Source: Planctomycetaceae bacterium (lineage in GTDB: Bacteria; Planctomycetota; Planctomycetia; Pirellulales; Pirellulaceae). From it: 52,999 nt of DNA. The notes under the pieces are model-generated. The model was not told the DNA's origin, ran no database searches, and saw only the letters and a list, made by a program, of their open reading frames with translations. Made by a program: the position numbers and the translations under genes. Location: contig JAHEJI010000012.1 in NCBI GenBank assembly GCA_024638965.1, positions 1-52,999 on the forward strand, given 5' to 3'. Positions 42,637 to 52,141 of the stretch are shown piece by piece; positions within the stretch are counted from its first letter, which is position 1, and each line of letters opens with the position of its first letter.

Positions 42637-45574
42637 AAACGAACTCGCTGAGGTTAAAAATCATTCGCGCCAAATTTTCCAAACCGTGCTGGTCGACGTA
42701 ATCTTTCATCAATCGTTGTTCCTCCAGCGTTGGGTCTCGTCCGACGGCCAACTGCATGGCGAGTTTGATTTGAGTGTCGATTGAGTCGGCTTTGTCGCGC
42801 ACCCGATCCGCAAATTTACGGGCCATCGCCAGATTGAACTGGCTGTTGAGCATCGTCAACGACTGTAACGGTGTTTGCGTTTCCAGTCGCGCAGGCGTGC
42901 TTTGCGATGAATCTGCGCAATCCAAAGTCGTCATGTAAGGATCAGGTTGCGAACGAACAATAAATCGATAGATGGAGCGGCGATACGAGTTTGGTTCCGT
43001 GTGATCGAATTTGTGGTATTCGTAATGAGGCGAATGCTCCGTACTCTCGAGTTCAAATAAGTAATAACCCGGTCCTCCCATTTTCAAATTGAGTCCACCG
43101 CTGGCCATCAGGATTGAGTCTCGTATTTCTTCGGCCGACAGGCGACGGCGATTCATCTTCCAGAGCAACCGGTTTTCAGCATCAGTTTCTTCGTCGGACG
43201 GATTAGCAATCCGCCCTACAGTTACATTCGAAGTTTGACGGTAAGCGGCGCTAGTGACGATCAATCGATGCAGGTCTTTCAAGGAACCGCCGCCATCACG
43301 GAACCGGACCGCCAGCCAATCCAGTAACTCCGGATGTGATGGAGTACCGCCCATGCGGCCGAAATCGTTCGGTGTATTGACGATGCCCCGGCCAAAATGA
43401 TAGTGCCAGACGCGATTGACAATGCTGCGCCAAGTCAATGGGTTCTCGTGACTTGTCAGCCACCGCGCGAGAGCCGCGCGACGTTCACCTTCGGTTGCGT
43501 CTTCGTCCAACTCCAGCGTCCGATTGTCGTTCTCTGAGAGCGGCAGCACGCCAGGTGCAAGAACCTTACCGGGCGTTCGAACATCGCCACGAATCAGTAA
43601 ACGAATCTCGCGCGGTTTACCTTCGGTAGGCTTGAAATTGCCCTCTGCTCGAAATGAAGTCGCGGCGGCGTAAACCATCTTGCCCGGCGGCAGTTTTTCG
43701 AGTTCTGATTTGGTTGAGTTGAGCTCGGCACTCAGCCCGGTTTGTTGGTCGACGATTTCCTTGCCCACCAAACCCTCAACGAGATCGCTTCGGTTTTGCC
43801 TAAGTTCTGCCAACGATTGGTCGGCTGATTCGTACCAGATGCCGTCGACCAGATTTGTTTTCCGCCATCGCACAGGCATCTCAATGGAGTCGAGCGCGTT
43901 GACTGTTGCGCCCTGCCCGATGTCGTTACCGGTTTCATCAATGAACTGTAGTTCGGCCAAAGCAAAGATGTAATCCTTGTGCCGCTGGGCGAGTTTGGTT
44001 GCCACAACACGAACCTTGGATGCGGTCGTCATGATCGGGATGGTCACGGGGTCGAGTTTCGGATTCGCGAAATCGTCGTTGGTCTGATCAAAGACCCTTT
44101 TCCCGTCGACCTCGACACGAAACCTGACAGGAAAACCAAAGCCAGCACCAATGTCGGCGAAATCGTCATGGCAAGGCCTGAGAATAATCTGGGAAAAACG
44201 TTGGGGTTCGTCAAATTCGACTTCGACCCATTTTTCAACTTCCGCAAAAGCGGCTATTTCGCTGTGATAACCAAACTCGGGTCGTTTGGCGATTTGCGCT
44301 GATTTTGCGATTTTGTTATCAAGCTGTTTGAGCTCTTGTCCCCCGGCCGCCGAGATTTTGGACTCGATTTCGGCGATCTGATTTTCAAGCCCGACGATCC
44401 GTTTTTGAAGCGACTTTCTTTTTGCGTCCAATTCCGGGTCGGCGTCGTAAACACGTTCAGCCCGATCGACAGCCGCAAATACTGCTTGCAAACCGTAATA
44501 GTTTTCCTGTTCGAATGGATCGAATTTATGGTCGTGACAGCGGGCGCATTGAATAGTTACACTGCAAAACGTATTGAGCGTGTTGGAAACCATATCGTCC
44601 CGGTCTAGGTTGCGGGCGACCAGCCCGTCGATTTTTGATTCTGCGACTTCGACGTGCCCGATAAAGTCCCAGGGACCGGCGGCAATAAAACCTAGCCCCA
44701 GAATTCCGTCCGGCGTGTCAGGGTACAATTCATCGCCGGCGATCTGTTCCTCGACGAATCGCTTGTACGGTTTGTCTTCGTTCAGCGAACGAATGACAAA
44801 ATCGCGATACGGCCAGGCATTCTGACGGAGTTTATCTTTGTCATAGCCGCACGTGTCAGCGTACTTGACGACGTCCAACCAATGCCGGGCCCATCGTTCT
44901 CCATATCGCGGAGATCCAAGATAGCGATCGACCAATTGCTCGTAAGCGTCTGGTCTTGGATCGTTTTCAAATTCCTTAATCTCATCCGCAATGGGCGGCA
45001 ATCCGGTCAAATCGTAGGAGAGCCGTCGGATCAGCGTGCGACGATCAGCAACAGGCGATGGCGACAACTGGTTTTCTCGCAACTTCCGCAACACGAAGGC
45101 ATCGATTGAGTTTCGTATCCAGGTTTTCGAGGCTACGTCTGAAAACTGTGGTACGGCGGGTGCTTGGATTTCTTTGAACGACCACCAATCGAAGTTGATC
45201 TGTTTGTTATTTTTGACGACGAAGCCAGACGGCCACTTCGCGCCCGAATTGATCCAGTTTTTAATCGCGTCAACTTGATCCTTGGTCAAAGCAGGACCGT
45301 TCTTCGGCATCTCTGGGGGTTGGCTTGCCGTTGCGGTCACCAGTTCGACCACATGGCTTGACGCCGCATCGCCGATTTCGACATACCCATTTTCGAAAAA
45401 CGAAGCGGCGTCTTCAACGGAAAAATCGCCTTTGGGTTCCGAGTTGTTGTGGCAGTCCACGCAATGCGATGCGAAAATCGGAGCAACCCGTTCGCGGAAC
45501 TCTTCATCGGCCGTCAGATTCGAATCAAATCTGCTGAGAACAAATAGTAAAGCCAGGATGAATCGGAATTGCAT
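42626..45574 (-). CDS. DUF1549/DUF1553 cytochrome c protein (PSD1-type)
   Basis: 982 residues. A signal peptide is followed by a haem motif CVDCH (38-42). DUF1549 lies at about 150-355 (LIRRLSYDLTGLPPIADEIK; YGERWARHWLDVVKYADTCG). A coiled segment and a discoidin-like region lie at about 390-560 (EKWVEVEFDEPQRFSQIILR). DUF1553 lies at about 690-960 (NPLTWRSIVNRVWHYHFGRG; NRLLWKMNRRRLSAEEIRDS). Residues 785-793 (TVGRIANPS) are encoded by a dispersed hairpin element inserted in frame in the middle of DUF1553. It overlaps the DUF1501 gene by 11 bases. It is periplasmic, of unknown substrate. Confidence 0.93.
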   Translation of the reverse strand: MQFRFILALLFVLSRFDSNLTADEEFRERVAPIFASHCVDCHNNSEPKGDFSVEDAASFFENGYVEIGDAASSHVVELVTATASQPPEMPKNGPALTKDQVDAIKNWINSGAKWPSGFVVKNNKQINFDWWSFKEIQAPAVPQFSDVASKTWIRNSIDAFVLRKLRENQLSPSPVADRRTLIRRLSYDLTGLPPIADEIKEFENDPRPDAYEQLVDRYLGSPRYGERWARHWLDVVKYADTCGYDKDKLRQNAWPYRDFVIRSLNEDKPYKRFVEEQIAGDELYPDTPDGILGLGFIAAGPWDFIGHVEVAESKIDGLVARNLDRDDMVSNTLNTFCSVTIQCARCHDHKFDPFEQENYYGLQAVFAAVDRAERVYDADPELDAKRKSLQKRIVGLENQIAEIESKISAAGGQELKQLDNKIAKSAQIAKRPEFGYHSEIAAFAEVEKWVEVEFDEPQRFSQIILRPCHDDFADIGAGFGFPVRFRVEVDGKRVFDQTNDDFANPKLDPVTIPIMTTASKVRVVATKLAQRHKDYIFALAELQFIDETGNDIGQGATVNALDSIEMPVRWRKTNLVDGIWYESADQSLAELRQNRSDLVEGLVGKEIVDQQTGLSAELNSTKSELEKLPPGKMVYAAATSFRAEGNFKPTEGKPREIRLLIRGDVRTPGKVLAPGVLPLSENDNRTLELDEDATEGERRAALARWLTSHENPLTWRSIVNRVWHYHFGRGIVNTPNDFGRMGGTPSHPELLDWLAVRFRDGGGSLKDLHRLIVTSAAYRQTSNVTVGRIANPSDEETDAENRLLWKMNRRRLSAEEIRDSILMASGGLNLKMGGPGYYLFELESTEHSPHYEYHKFDHTEPNSYRRSIYRFIVRSQPDPYMTTLDCADSSQSTPARLETQTPLQSLTMLNSQFNLAMARKFADRVRDKADSIDTQIKLAMQLAVGRDPTLEEQRLMKDYVDQHGLENLARMIFNLSEFVYVD
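43199..43222. repeat. Short GTAGG-type hairpin element, copy D, inside a coding sequence
   Basis: On the minus strand it reads ACTGTAGGGCGGATTGC then TAATCCG, a hairpin (CGGATT-GC-TAATCCG) preceded by GTAGGG. Like copy C it is flanked by CTACAGTTAC on the plus strand. The frame stays open and yields TVGRIANPS in the DUF1553 domain. Confidence 0.75.
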
Positions 45575-45589
45575 GTTCTGGTCGTCGTA

Positions 45590-45931
45590 TCAGCGCCGTC
45601 CATCCATGGAGACATGAATTGAACTCGGTGCGTCGACACCCCACATACCAATGTCCTGGTCGGCACGATCAATCAGTCGGCTGTATTCGTCCACCCAATA
45701 CCGGCCAACCGGAAATATTAGATTGCGGCGAGAAGATTGTTTATGACTTTGCCTCGCAATCCAGTTAGTAGCCCGCGAAACTGTACTTTGGAGGTCCTCG
45801 ATCCGGTTGAAAATAATCGCAAACGGATCCGTTGTTTTCGGCTGCAAGTGTTGTTCCGATTCCTGACCGTTCAACGCGAGAGGCCAAATGCAACAGCTAA
45901 CAACAATCAAAAGAATCGTTTTGACGTTCAT
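45590..45931 (-). CDS. Small secreted protein of unknown function
   Basis: 113 residues from the ATG at 45931, chosen because AAGGAAGG stands 6 bases upstream and the frame then opens with a signal peptide (TILLIVVSCCIWPLALNGQ). The open frame to 45967 adds 12 residues without this support. The mature part is polar, with a helical segment (FNRIEDLQSTVSRATNWIAR) and no recognised domain. It sits 15 bases before the DUF1549/DUF1553 gene and may be its co-transcribed leader gene. Confidence 0.65.
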   Translation of the reverse strand: MNVKTILLIVVSCCIWPLALNGQESEQHLQPKTTDPFAIIFNRIEDLQSTVSRATNWIARQSHKQSSRRNLIFPVGRYWVDEYSRLIDRADQDIGMWGVDAPSSIHVSMDGRR

Positions 45932-46101
45932 TTCAGCCTTCCTTTGAATTGAAGATCTGCCCAACACATTATCAGTTAATCAAATCCAATTGAACATGTC
46001 AAATTTCAGTCATTAGGGCTCTGAAACTGCGATTTTGCTTTTGCGGAGTAGCCGTTTAAAATGAACTTTTGCTCCAGCCCTGTTTCGCGCATGCAGTCTT
46101 T

Positions 46102-48741
46102 ATGTCCGATTTCGACCCCTATCTCAAATGGCTTGGCATTCGTGACTCGCAACGACCACCCAACCACTATCGACTGTTGGGGTTGGATTCATTTGAGAGT
46201 GATCCCGAAGTCATTTCCATCGCTGCGGATCGACAGATGGCTCATATTCGCACGTTCCAAATCGGCAAACACGGAGAGATTTCGCAAAAAATTCTAAACG
46301 AACTTGCGGAAGCCCGGCGATGTCTGCTTAACGATGCCAAAAGATCTGCATACGATCAGTCCATTCGATCCGCACCCCCGTCAGCTCAAATAATTGAAGG
46401 GGTCTCTCAACCTTCACCCACCGACGATCCGACGGGCCAACGACCGATTAAACCTTCGGTCGCAGGACCGCTGGGTGATGCTGAATTCCCCGTGTTTAAT
46501 TCATCCGATCTTGATGCATCCAGTCATGAGACGACGATTCGGAGTCGGAAAAAGTCAAAACCGAGCAACCGAGTTCTGGTTCAACTGTTTGCTATCGCCG
46601 GAGGCGGATTGGCGGCTGTCGTCGTAGGGGGCTGGCTGATTCAATCGGGCTGGCTACAACAATTCGTTTCAAACAATGAAGGTCAGGTCATTGAACCCAG
46701 AAGCAAATTGGAACCCAACAATCAGCCTGCGCGTCTATCCGCAACATCAAAGCCGCGCAAAAACAACTCCAGCGAACCGGTGGAACGACCGGCTGCAAAT
46801 GCAAAACGCAATAAGAATAGTCGTTCGATCGCTGATAATCCGGCTAACCGAAAATTGGTCGGAAAAACAGCGTCAAAGAAGGACCCCCGGAACGACAAAG
46901 CAATTCCCGAACATCCGATCGGCCCACTCGCAGCTGGTGAACTCATGCCATGGGATCAACCTCGCTGGCCACCCTTGCCCGAGGAGTTGAGTTCCCCGTC
47001 TACCGAACTTGATCGTCTGCTGCAACGTACACGGATCGCCATTGCATTACGCGAATTTGATGAAGCACTTAAGCAGTGGCAACTTGTTAAACTGCAAGTA
47101 CGAGCGTTGGATCCGAGAATTGATATGGCTAGACAAGTCGAGGAGCTAAATCGATTTTGGAAGTTCGTTAATACAGCTGCGTCCAACCTTAGACTCGGCG
47201 ATGAATTTGTGTTTCGCGACACACCGGTCAAAGTCCAGAACCTGGTCGAAAACGGTGTCTTTGTAAAACTGGCCGACGGTCGCGGCCAATCGAAGTTCTT
47301 TGCAACCAACTTCAAAGATCTGGATCGAGATTTGGTCGTCGCGCTTGCCCGCAAACAGGGTTCTTACGATCGAGCGACGGTAGATCGATTGTTGGCGATG
47401 GATTTTGCGCATGAACAAAACCAATTAGCCAACCGAAGCGTTAATGTTGGATTCGCCGGGATAGATCCCAACGCGTTCGTTCCGAAGACGAATCCACCCA
47501 GAAATAGTGAAATCGTTATCCGACCAAGGGTTCGCAAACCGATTCCGGATTCCGACAAGATCGCTGAATCAAGACGTTGGGTAAGACAGCAATATGAGAA
47601 GGGATTTGAACGCTCGAGTTCGCCAAAATTACGCCGGTTGACTATTCAACAGATGACAACGAAATCCGCAAAAGTCGACGTAAACGAGCCCGCAAAAAAA
47701 TACGCGTTACTTGATGAAGCCGCTTCGCTGGCAGAATCCTGTGGCGAAACAAAAACCGGCGTCGAGGCCCTCGATCTCCTTAACGATGAATTTGACATCA
47801 ACTTTTGGGAGCTGGCAAAATCTTTCATGATCAACGCAACCAAAAAAGTGTCGACTCAAAAACAGTTAGAAGATACCGCTTCGACATATCGGCAGCTGGC
47901 GGTCCGAGCGTTACGTGAGTCGCGGTACGAAGACGCGTTCTTTCTCGCCAACAAGGCTACTCCGGTTGCTGAAAAAGTCGGTGACATCACGATTATTAAC
48001 AACTCGGTGTTCTTGAAAAATGAGACGAAGGAAATCGTTCGAATGGAATCCCGATCCAAGAGAGCTCTGGCAGTAATCAAGTCTAATCCTGATGATGGAA
48101 AGGCTAACGAAGAACTCGGTAATTTCTTGTGTCTGGTTGAGAACAACTTCGAACAAGGTTTAAATCACTGGGCCAAGTCCAAAAAAATTCCGTTGGTTAC
48201 CGTTGCCACGCTGGAACGTCGTTTTGCCGCTGGCGACAATGACGAAGAGCTCCCCATCGCCGAAGCATGGTTCCAAGTTGGCGAAAAACGAAAAACTTAT
48301 CGGGACGCTCGCTGCCTTGCCAGGGCTCGTCATTGGTACGATCTTGCGCGACACAAAAGAAGCGGTTTGTATTTGAAAAAAATTGAAGCCCGAATCGACG
48401 ACATCGATTCGTTACTGGAACGAATTCCTTCGGTTCTTGATTTACAACTGGTCCCTGACAAGCTTCTTCCTTTTTGGGGCACCGAGTGGGTGTTTGATCA
48501 AAGGTTCGCCGCACGATTTTCTCGTACAGGCTTTGTTCGCGTTTCTTCGCCCCAAGACGGCACTCGCTCGCTGCCATGGAGACAGAGCGGTAACGAGTAC
48601 CGAGTTGCCAATCCAAGAGATAACACCACGATCGTTTTTCGCCCTCGACCGTCGGGTCAAACCGTTGCATTCGAAAAAATCGACGATCGAACCGGCCGAG
48701 TGATTCTCAATGGAATTGGCTACCCGCGGGACAAAGATTGA
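46102..48741 (+). CDS. Membrane protein with J-like N-terminal domain
   Basis: 879 residues from the ATG at 46102 (the frame is open from 46069). Residues 1-90 resemble a J-type or J-like domain (NHYRLLGLDSFESDPEVISI; EARRCLLNDAKRSAYDQSIR), seen in a set of planctomycete membrane proteins; an HPD tripeptide is not present. A single helix at about 156-176 (VLVQLFAIAGGGLAAVVVGG) is followed by a basic, Asn/Lys/Ser-rich linker. A small beta domain at about 365-415 (GDEFVFRDTPVKVQNLVENG, then VFVKLADGRGQSKFF) may bind a ligand or partner. A helical TPR-like region (about 490-770) and a beta-rich end follow. The function is unknown. Confidence 0.72.
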   Translation: MSDFDPYLKWLGIRDSQRPPNHYRLLGLDSFESDPEVISIAADRQMAHIRTFQIGKHGEISQKILNELAEARRCLLNDAKRSAYDQSIRSAPPSAQIIEGVSQPSPTDDPTGQRPIKPSVAGPLGDAEFPVFNSSDLDASSHETTIRSRKKSKPSNRVLVQLFAIAGGGLAAVVVGGWLIQSGWLQQFVSNNEGQVIEPRSKLEPNNQPARLSATSKPRKNNSSEPVERPAANAKRNKNSRSIADNPANRKLVGKTASKKDPRNDKAIPEHPIGPLAAGELMPWDQPRWPPLPEELSSPSTELDRLLQRTRIAIALREFDEALKQWQLVKLQVRALDPRIDMARQVEELNRFWKFVNTAASNLRLGDEFVFRDTPVKVQNLVENGVFVKLADGRGQSKFFATNFKDLDRDLVVALARKQGSYDRATVDRLLAMDFAHEQNQLANRSVNVGFAGIDPNAFVPKTNPPRNSEIVIRPRVRKPIPDSDKIAESRRWVRQQYEKGFERSSSPKLRRLTIQQMTTKSAKVDVNEPAKKYALLDEAASLAESCGETKTGVEALDLLNDEFDINFWELAKSFMINATKKVSTQKQLEDTASTYRQLAVRALRESRYEDAFFLANKATPVAEKVGDITIINNSVFLKNETKEIVRMESRSKRALAVIKSNPDDGKANEELGNFLCLVENNFEQGLNHWAKSKKIPLVTVATLERRFAAGDNDEELPIAEAWFQVGEKRKTYRDARCLARARHWYDLARHKRSGLYLKKIEARIDDIDSLLERIPSVLDLQLVPDKLLPFWGTEWVFDQRFAARFSRTGFVRVSSPQDGTRSLPWRQSGNEYRVANPRDNTTIVFRPRPSGQTVAFEKIDDRTGRVILNGIGYPRDKD

Positions 48742-48966
48742 TACCAGGAGGGGCAAATCGCGACGCGGCAATCCGATTTTTTTGTTCGACTTAATACGAA
48801 CGAAGTTGCCACCTTTAGCATTTAGCTTGCACGCCCTCCTTTCAATTTTGGGTGATTTTTCCGCTTGTTTTAAGCATTTGTTCGCTAAAATTCAAGAATC
48901 GGACGAGCTCCTCAACAGGATTGGCTCGCAAGCTTAAACGACCACTCAAAAAAACGGGAGAAAAAA
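48742..48966 (+). other. Region upstream of the cysteine-rich lipoprotein
   Basis: 225 bases with no gene. It includes the motif TTTAGCATTTAGC at 48814-48826, the inverse of the repeat at the left end of the window. The ribosome site GGGAG lies at 48956-48960. Confidence 0.45.
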
Positions 48967-49434
48967 ATGAAAATCGTAATGGGTGTTTTGGCCGTCGCTG
49001 CGATGGCCGTAGTAACGGTTGGTTGTTACGACGAAACCAAAAAGCCTGCCGAAACAGAAGGTGCCAGCGCCAACGTGACTGAAACTAAAGTTTCCCTCGA
49101 AACCGATTTGTGCGGTAAGTGCGGCTGCTGCGCCGGTTGCGCAGAGTGCTGTAAAGGCGAGAAATGTGACGACTGTGGTATGCAAAAGGGCACCGCTCTT
49201 TGCTGCGTTGGTGTTGCTCCTAACGACGTGATTTATTGCAGGGATTGCGGCCTTGAGAAGGGTTCAGATTCATGTTGCGGCGCGTCGAACGAAGCATGTA
49301 CCAAATGCGGATTGGCGAAGGGCTCGCCGATTTGCTGCAAAGTCAAGTCGGATGACGACGACGCTCACGACGATGATGATGATGCCCACGACGACGAGGG
49401 TGACGGGCCTGATGACGACGGCGAAAAGGGTTAA
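48967..49434 (+). CDS. Cysteine-rich putative metal-binding lipoprotein
   Basis: 155 residues with GGGAG 6 bases before the ATG. A hydrophobic leader ends in a lipobox-like VTVGC (Cys20). Four copies of a 14-residue module follow: C-x2-C-G-x3-G-x3-C-C at 49-62, 67-80, 91-104 and 111-124 (for example CDDCGMQKGTALCC and CTKCGLAKGSPICC). With Cys20 the protein has at least 20 Cys. A tail of about 30 residues is almost all Asp/Glu/His/Gly. This composition suggests soft-metal binding by the Cys modules and divalent-metal binding by the tail, but no known metallothionein family is recognised. It lies between two terminator-flanked genes and is followed by a strong terminator. Confidence 0.8.
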   Translation: MKIVMGVLAVAAMAVVTVGCYDETKKPAETEGASANVTETKVSLETDLCGKCGCCAGCAECCKGEKCDDCGMQKGTALCCVGVAPNDVIYCRDCGLEKGSDSCCGASNEACTKCGLAKGSPICCKVKSDDDDAHDDDDDAHDDEGDGPDDDGEKG

Positions 49435-49480
49435 GCAAAGGCCGCCGAAACGCGTGCCAGAGCACCCAGCCAAATCAATC

Positions 49481-49509
49481 AACCTCGCAAGTGACCTGCG
49501 AGGTTTTTT
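49481..49509 (+). terminator. Rho-independent terminator
   Basis: AACCTCGCA (49481-49489) pairs with TGCGAGGTT (49497-49505) across a 7-base loop and runs into TTTTT. It ends the cysteine-rich lipoprotein gene. Confidence 0.85.
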
Positions 49510-49560
49510 GTTTTCAGCGTAGGCACGATCGTCTCAATTGCTGCTACGCTTTTGAGCGCA

Positions 49561-50334
49561 CTATTTTTTTGACGTTTTCTCGCTGGTCTTGTTCGAAAGT
49601 TTCGTTTCGTTCGCTTTGGAGACGATCGGGCGAAACTCAATGCGATGAGCCGTTATCGAGTTGTCAGCATCGACTTGTCCCCAGATGTAGACTTCGGTGT
49701 CCTGGGGTTGCATGTCAGCGATCGAGAATCCTGTCATCGAAGCTTTTCGATGACCCAACATTACCGAGTAAGTTTTGTCGGCGATCACCAGTTTTGCAAC
49801 GGTTGCCTCAGTGCCCGGCGATAATTCGCCGCCGATAAACAATTGGTCTTCGCTGGGATGAATGTCACCCATTTTTTGTGATGTCAGCAGGTAATTGTTT
49901 ATACGTTTCACTTTCGACGTCATGACTCGTTGCATCTGCTGTGCGTGTTCGAACCGAGAAACGACGTACAACGTCTCAGGCAATTCAAAGGCGACACGAC
50001 CAGGAGTTCCTTTCGATTCGGCCTGCTCGGATTCCAGACTCGAATTCGACTTCAATACTCTGACTTGCCTGTTGGGAAAATCAAAAATGGGTTTGTTCAT
50101 TCGTAGTGTAAAAACTGCATTGGGCGTTGGTTTCACTACGTAGCGTTGGTCTTTTGACTTAACGATGAACGAATACTTTTTTTGGTCGGAGACAACACCT
50201 TCGATTTTGATAGGCGTCAGTTGTTGCGATTCGGTTTTGTCAGGTGGAGTCAACACCTGGCCGAACCCAGGTACCGTCATCAAGATAAAAATTGGCGCAG
50301 CGATCAAACTTGTTAGCGCGCTTCGTCGAACCAT
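49561..50334 (-). CDS. Secreted protein of unknown function
   Basis: 257 residues from the ATG at 50334, with GGAACGA just upstream (a TTG directly before it is the alternative). A signal peptide (SALTSLIAAPIFILMTVPGF, then GQ) is followed by a beta-rich protein with no recognised domain. Two similar segments (SDQKKYSFIVKSKDQRYVV near 50; VIADKTYSVMLGHRKASMTG near 188) may be repeats of a small beta barrel. The end is Lys/Thr/Ser-rich (KTSEKTSKK). It stands on its own between the cysteine-rich lipoprotein terminator and the PepD gene. Confidence 0.7.
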   Translation of the reverse strand: MVRRSALTSLIAAPIFILMTVPGFGQVLTPPDKTESQQLTPIKIEGVVSDQKKYSFIVKSKDQRYVVKPTPNAVFTLRMNKPIFDFPNRQVRVLKSNSSLESEQAESKGTPGRVAFELPETLYVVSRFEHAQQMQRVMTSKVKRINNYLLTSQKMGDIHPSEDQLFIGGELSPGTEATVAKLVIADKTYSVMLGHRKASMTGFSIADMQPQDTEVYIWGQVDADNSITAHRIEFRPIVSKANETKLSNKTSEKTSKK

Positions 50335-50511
50335 CAAATCGTTCCAGGACGTTGGTATTTCAACTGAATAGTACGGACCAGTATCAGAGTAATCGAACTT
50401 TTCCTGTTGATGAGTTTAGATCTAATGGCCGATCCAAATGAGCCAAAAAAACCGTATTTTCGGTCGTGAAGAGGGCCGATTTCTTGGTCTAAATCTCACT
50501 CTACCGAAATT

Positions 50512-51978
50512 TCAGGCTGACTTCCTGGGAATTCGTCGCAGCGTTTCCAAAAGAAAAGTCCAGTATTTCTGAACACTGCTGATTTGTACGCGTTCATCTG
50601 GTGAATGGGCGCCGCGAATATTGGGACCGAAGCTGATCATTTGCATGTCGGGGTAATTTGTACCGACAATTCCGCATTCGAGCCCTGCGTGACAAGCGGC
50701 CACGTGCGCCGATTCCCCAAACAGTTCGACATAAAGATCTGCCATAAGCTTCACAATCGGTGAATCCGGTTTGGGTTGCCATCCTGGGTAACCACCAGAA
50801 GTTTCGATTTCGGCTCCTAGCAGCTCAAATAATGCCGTAATTGCATTGGCCAAATCATCACGCTCGGAGTTTACACTACTGCGAGTCAAACAACTCAAAG
50901 TAATTTTGCCATCGGCGACCAAAACTCTAGCGAGGTTGTTAGATGTCTGGACCAGATCTTCCACATCCGGACTCATCCGATGGATTCCGCAAGGACATGC
51001 GTAAACGGTCGCAAGTAACGAAGTCTGCAAATCCGCCGGTAAAACTGCTTTGGGATTTTCAATCGGATCGATTCCCAATTCGGCCACCGGATCTGTTGTT
51101 TTGTATTCATTGCAAATCTCGGTGCCAGCCGTCCGGAACCACTCGATGAACAAACCAAATTGATCTTCGGGTATCACGACATCCGCAAGCGACTCGCGTG
51201 GAATTGCGTTTCTCAGCCCGCCACCGTCGATGCGACTGATTCTCAAGCCGAATTCCTTACTGCCCAACCAGAGAAGCCGGTTCATTAGTTTATTTGCATT
51301 GCCCCGTCCCAGATGAATGTCGACACCTGAATGTCCGCCTTTGAGACCTCGAACGTAGACTCGCAGACCCTTCACGCCGGTTGGTGTTTCTTCGGGCGAA
51401 TAGGTATGAGTCGCGGTGATATCAACGCCACCGGCGCACCCAATTGTAAGCTCATTATCTTCTTCGGTATCAAGGTTGAGCATGATCTCGCCCGTCAAGA
51501 TCCCGCCTTTGAGTCCTTTTGCACCGGTCATGCCTGTTTCTTCGTCGACCGTGAACAAAGCTTCAAAGGCAGGGTGTTCGAGATCGTCTGACGAGAGGAG
51601 GGTCAAGATGCTCGCGACACCGATTCCATTGTCGGCGCCCAGCGTTGTTCCATCGGCTCGGACCCAATCATCCTCGACAACCATTTTGATGCCTTGAGTG
51701 TCAAAGTCGAATTCCGTATCCGCGTTTTTCTGACAAACCATATCCAGATGCGACTGCATCACGATCGGTACGCGATCTTCCATCCCGGAAGAAGCGGGTT
51801 TACTAATGATCACGTTTCCGACTTCATCAATGATGGTTGTCAGACCAAGACGCTCGCCAAATCCTTTCGCGAACTGAATGACTTTTTCCTCATGCTTGGA
51901 AGGCCGGGGAATCTCGTTCAGGTCCGCAAAGTGATTCCAGAGTTTTTTTGGTTCGAGATCTCTAACTGCTGTACTCAT
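50512..51978 (-). CDS. pepD: Aminoacyl-histidine dipeptidase (M20 family)
   Basis: 488 residues, the usual length of PepD-type dipeptidases. Metal-binding and catalytic residues are visible: His77 and Asp79 in MQSHLDMVCQ, bridging Asp116 in TTLGADNGIG, Glu146/Glu147 in TVDEETGMTG, Asp170 in LNLDTEED, and the late His in CHAGLECGIVG. The dimerisation lid (about 190-390) is present, including GLRVYVRGLKGGHSGVDIHL. It hydrolyses Xaa-His dipeptides in the cytoplasm and is typical of peptide salvage. It is transcribed in the same direction as gyrB, with a 163-base gap. Confidence 0.96.
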   Translation of the reverse strand: MSTAVRDLEPKKLWNHFADLNEIPRPSKHEEKVIQFAKGFGERLGLTTIIDEVGNVIISKPASSGMEDRVPIVMQSHLDMVCQKNADTEFDFDTQGIKMVVEDDWVRADGTTLGADNGIGVASILTLLSSDDLEHPAFEALFTVDEETGMTGAKGLKGGILTGEIMLNLDTEEDNELTIGCAGGVDITATHTYSPEETPTGVKGLRVYVRGLKGGHSGVDIHLGRGNANKLMNRLLWLGSKEFGLRISRIDGGGLRNAIPRESLADVVIPEDQFGLFIEWFRTAGTEICNEYKTTDPVAELGIDPIENPKAVLPADLQTSLLATVYACPCGIHRMSPDVEDLVQTSNNLARVLVADGKITLSCLTRSSVNSERDDLANAITALFELLGAEIETSGGYPGWQPKPDSPIVKLMADLYVELFGESAHVAACHAGLECGIVGTNYPDMQMISFGPNIRGAHSPDERVQISSVQKYWTFLLETLRRIPRKSA

Positions 51979-52141
51979 GCTTTTAACTCAAATTAATGAT
52001 TGGATTTTTGCGAGATTCTTTTTCGCCGCAACGTACCAAAGCTCTCCCAGAATCCTGGCTGATTCTTGCACGATGACAAGGACTGGACCTGAAGCGGTTT
52101 TGAACGCTGGATCGCTGGATCGCAGCAGGGCATATCTTCCA

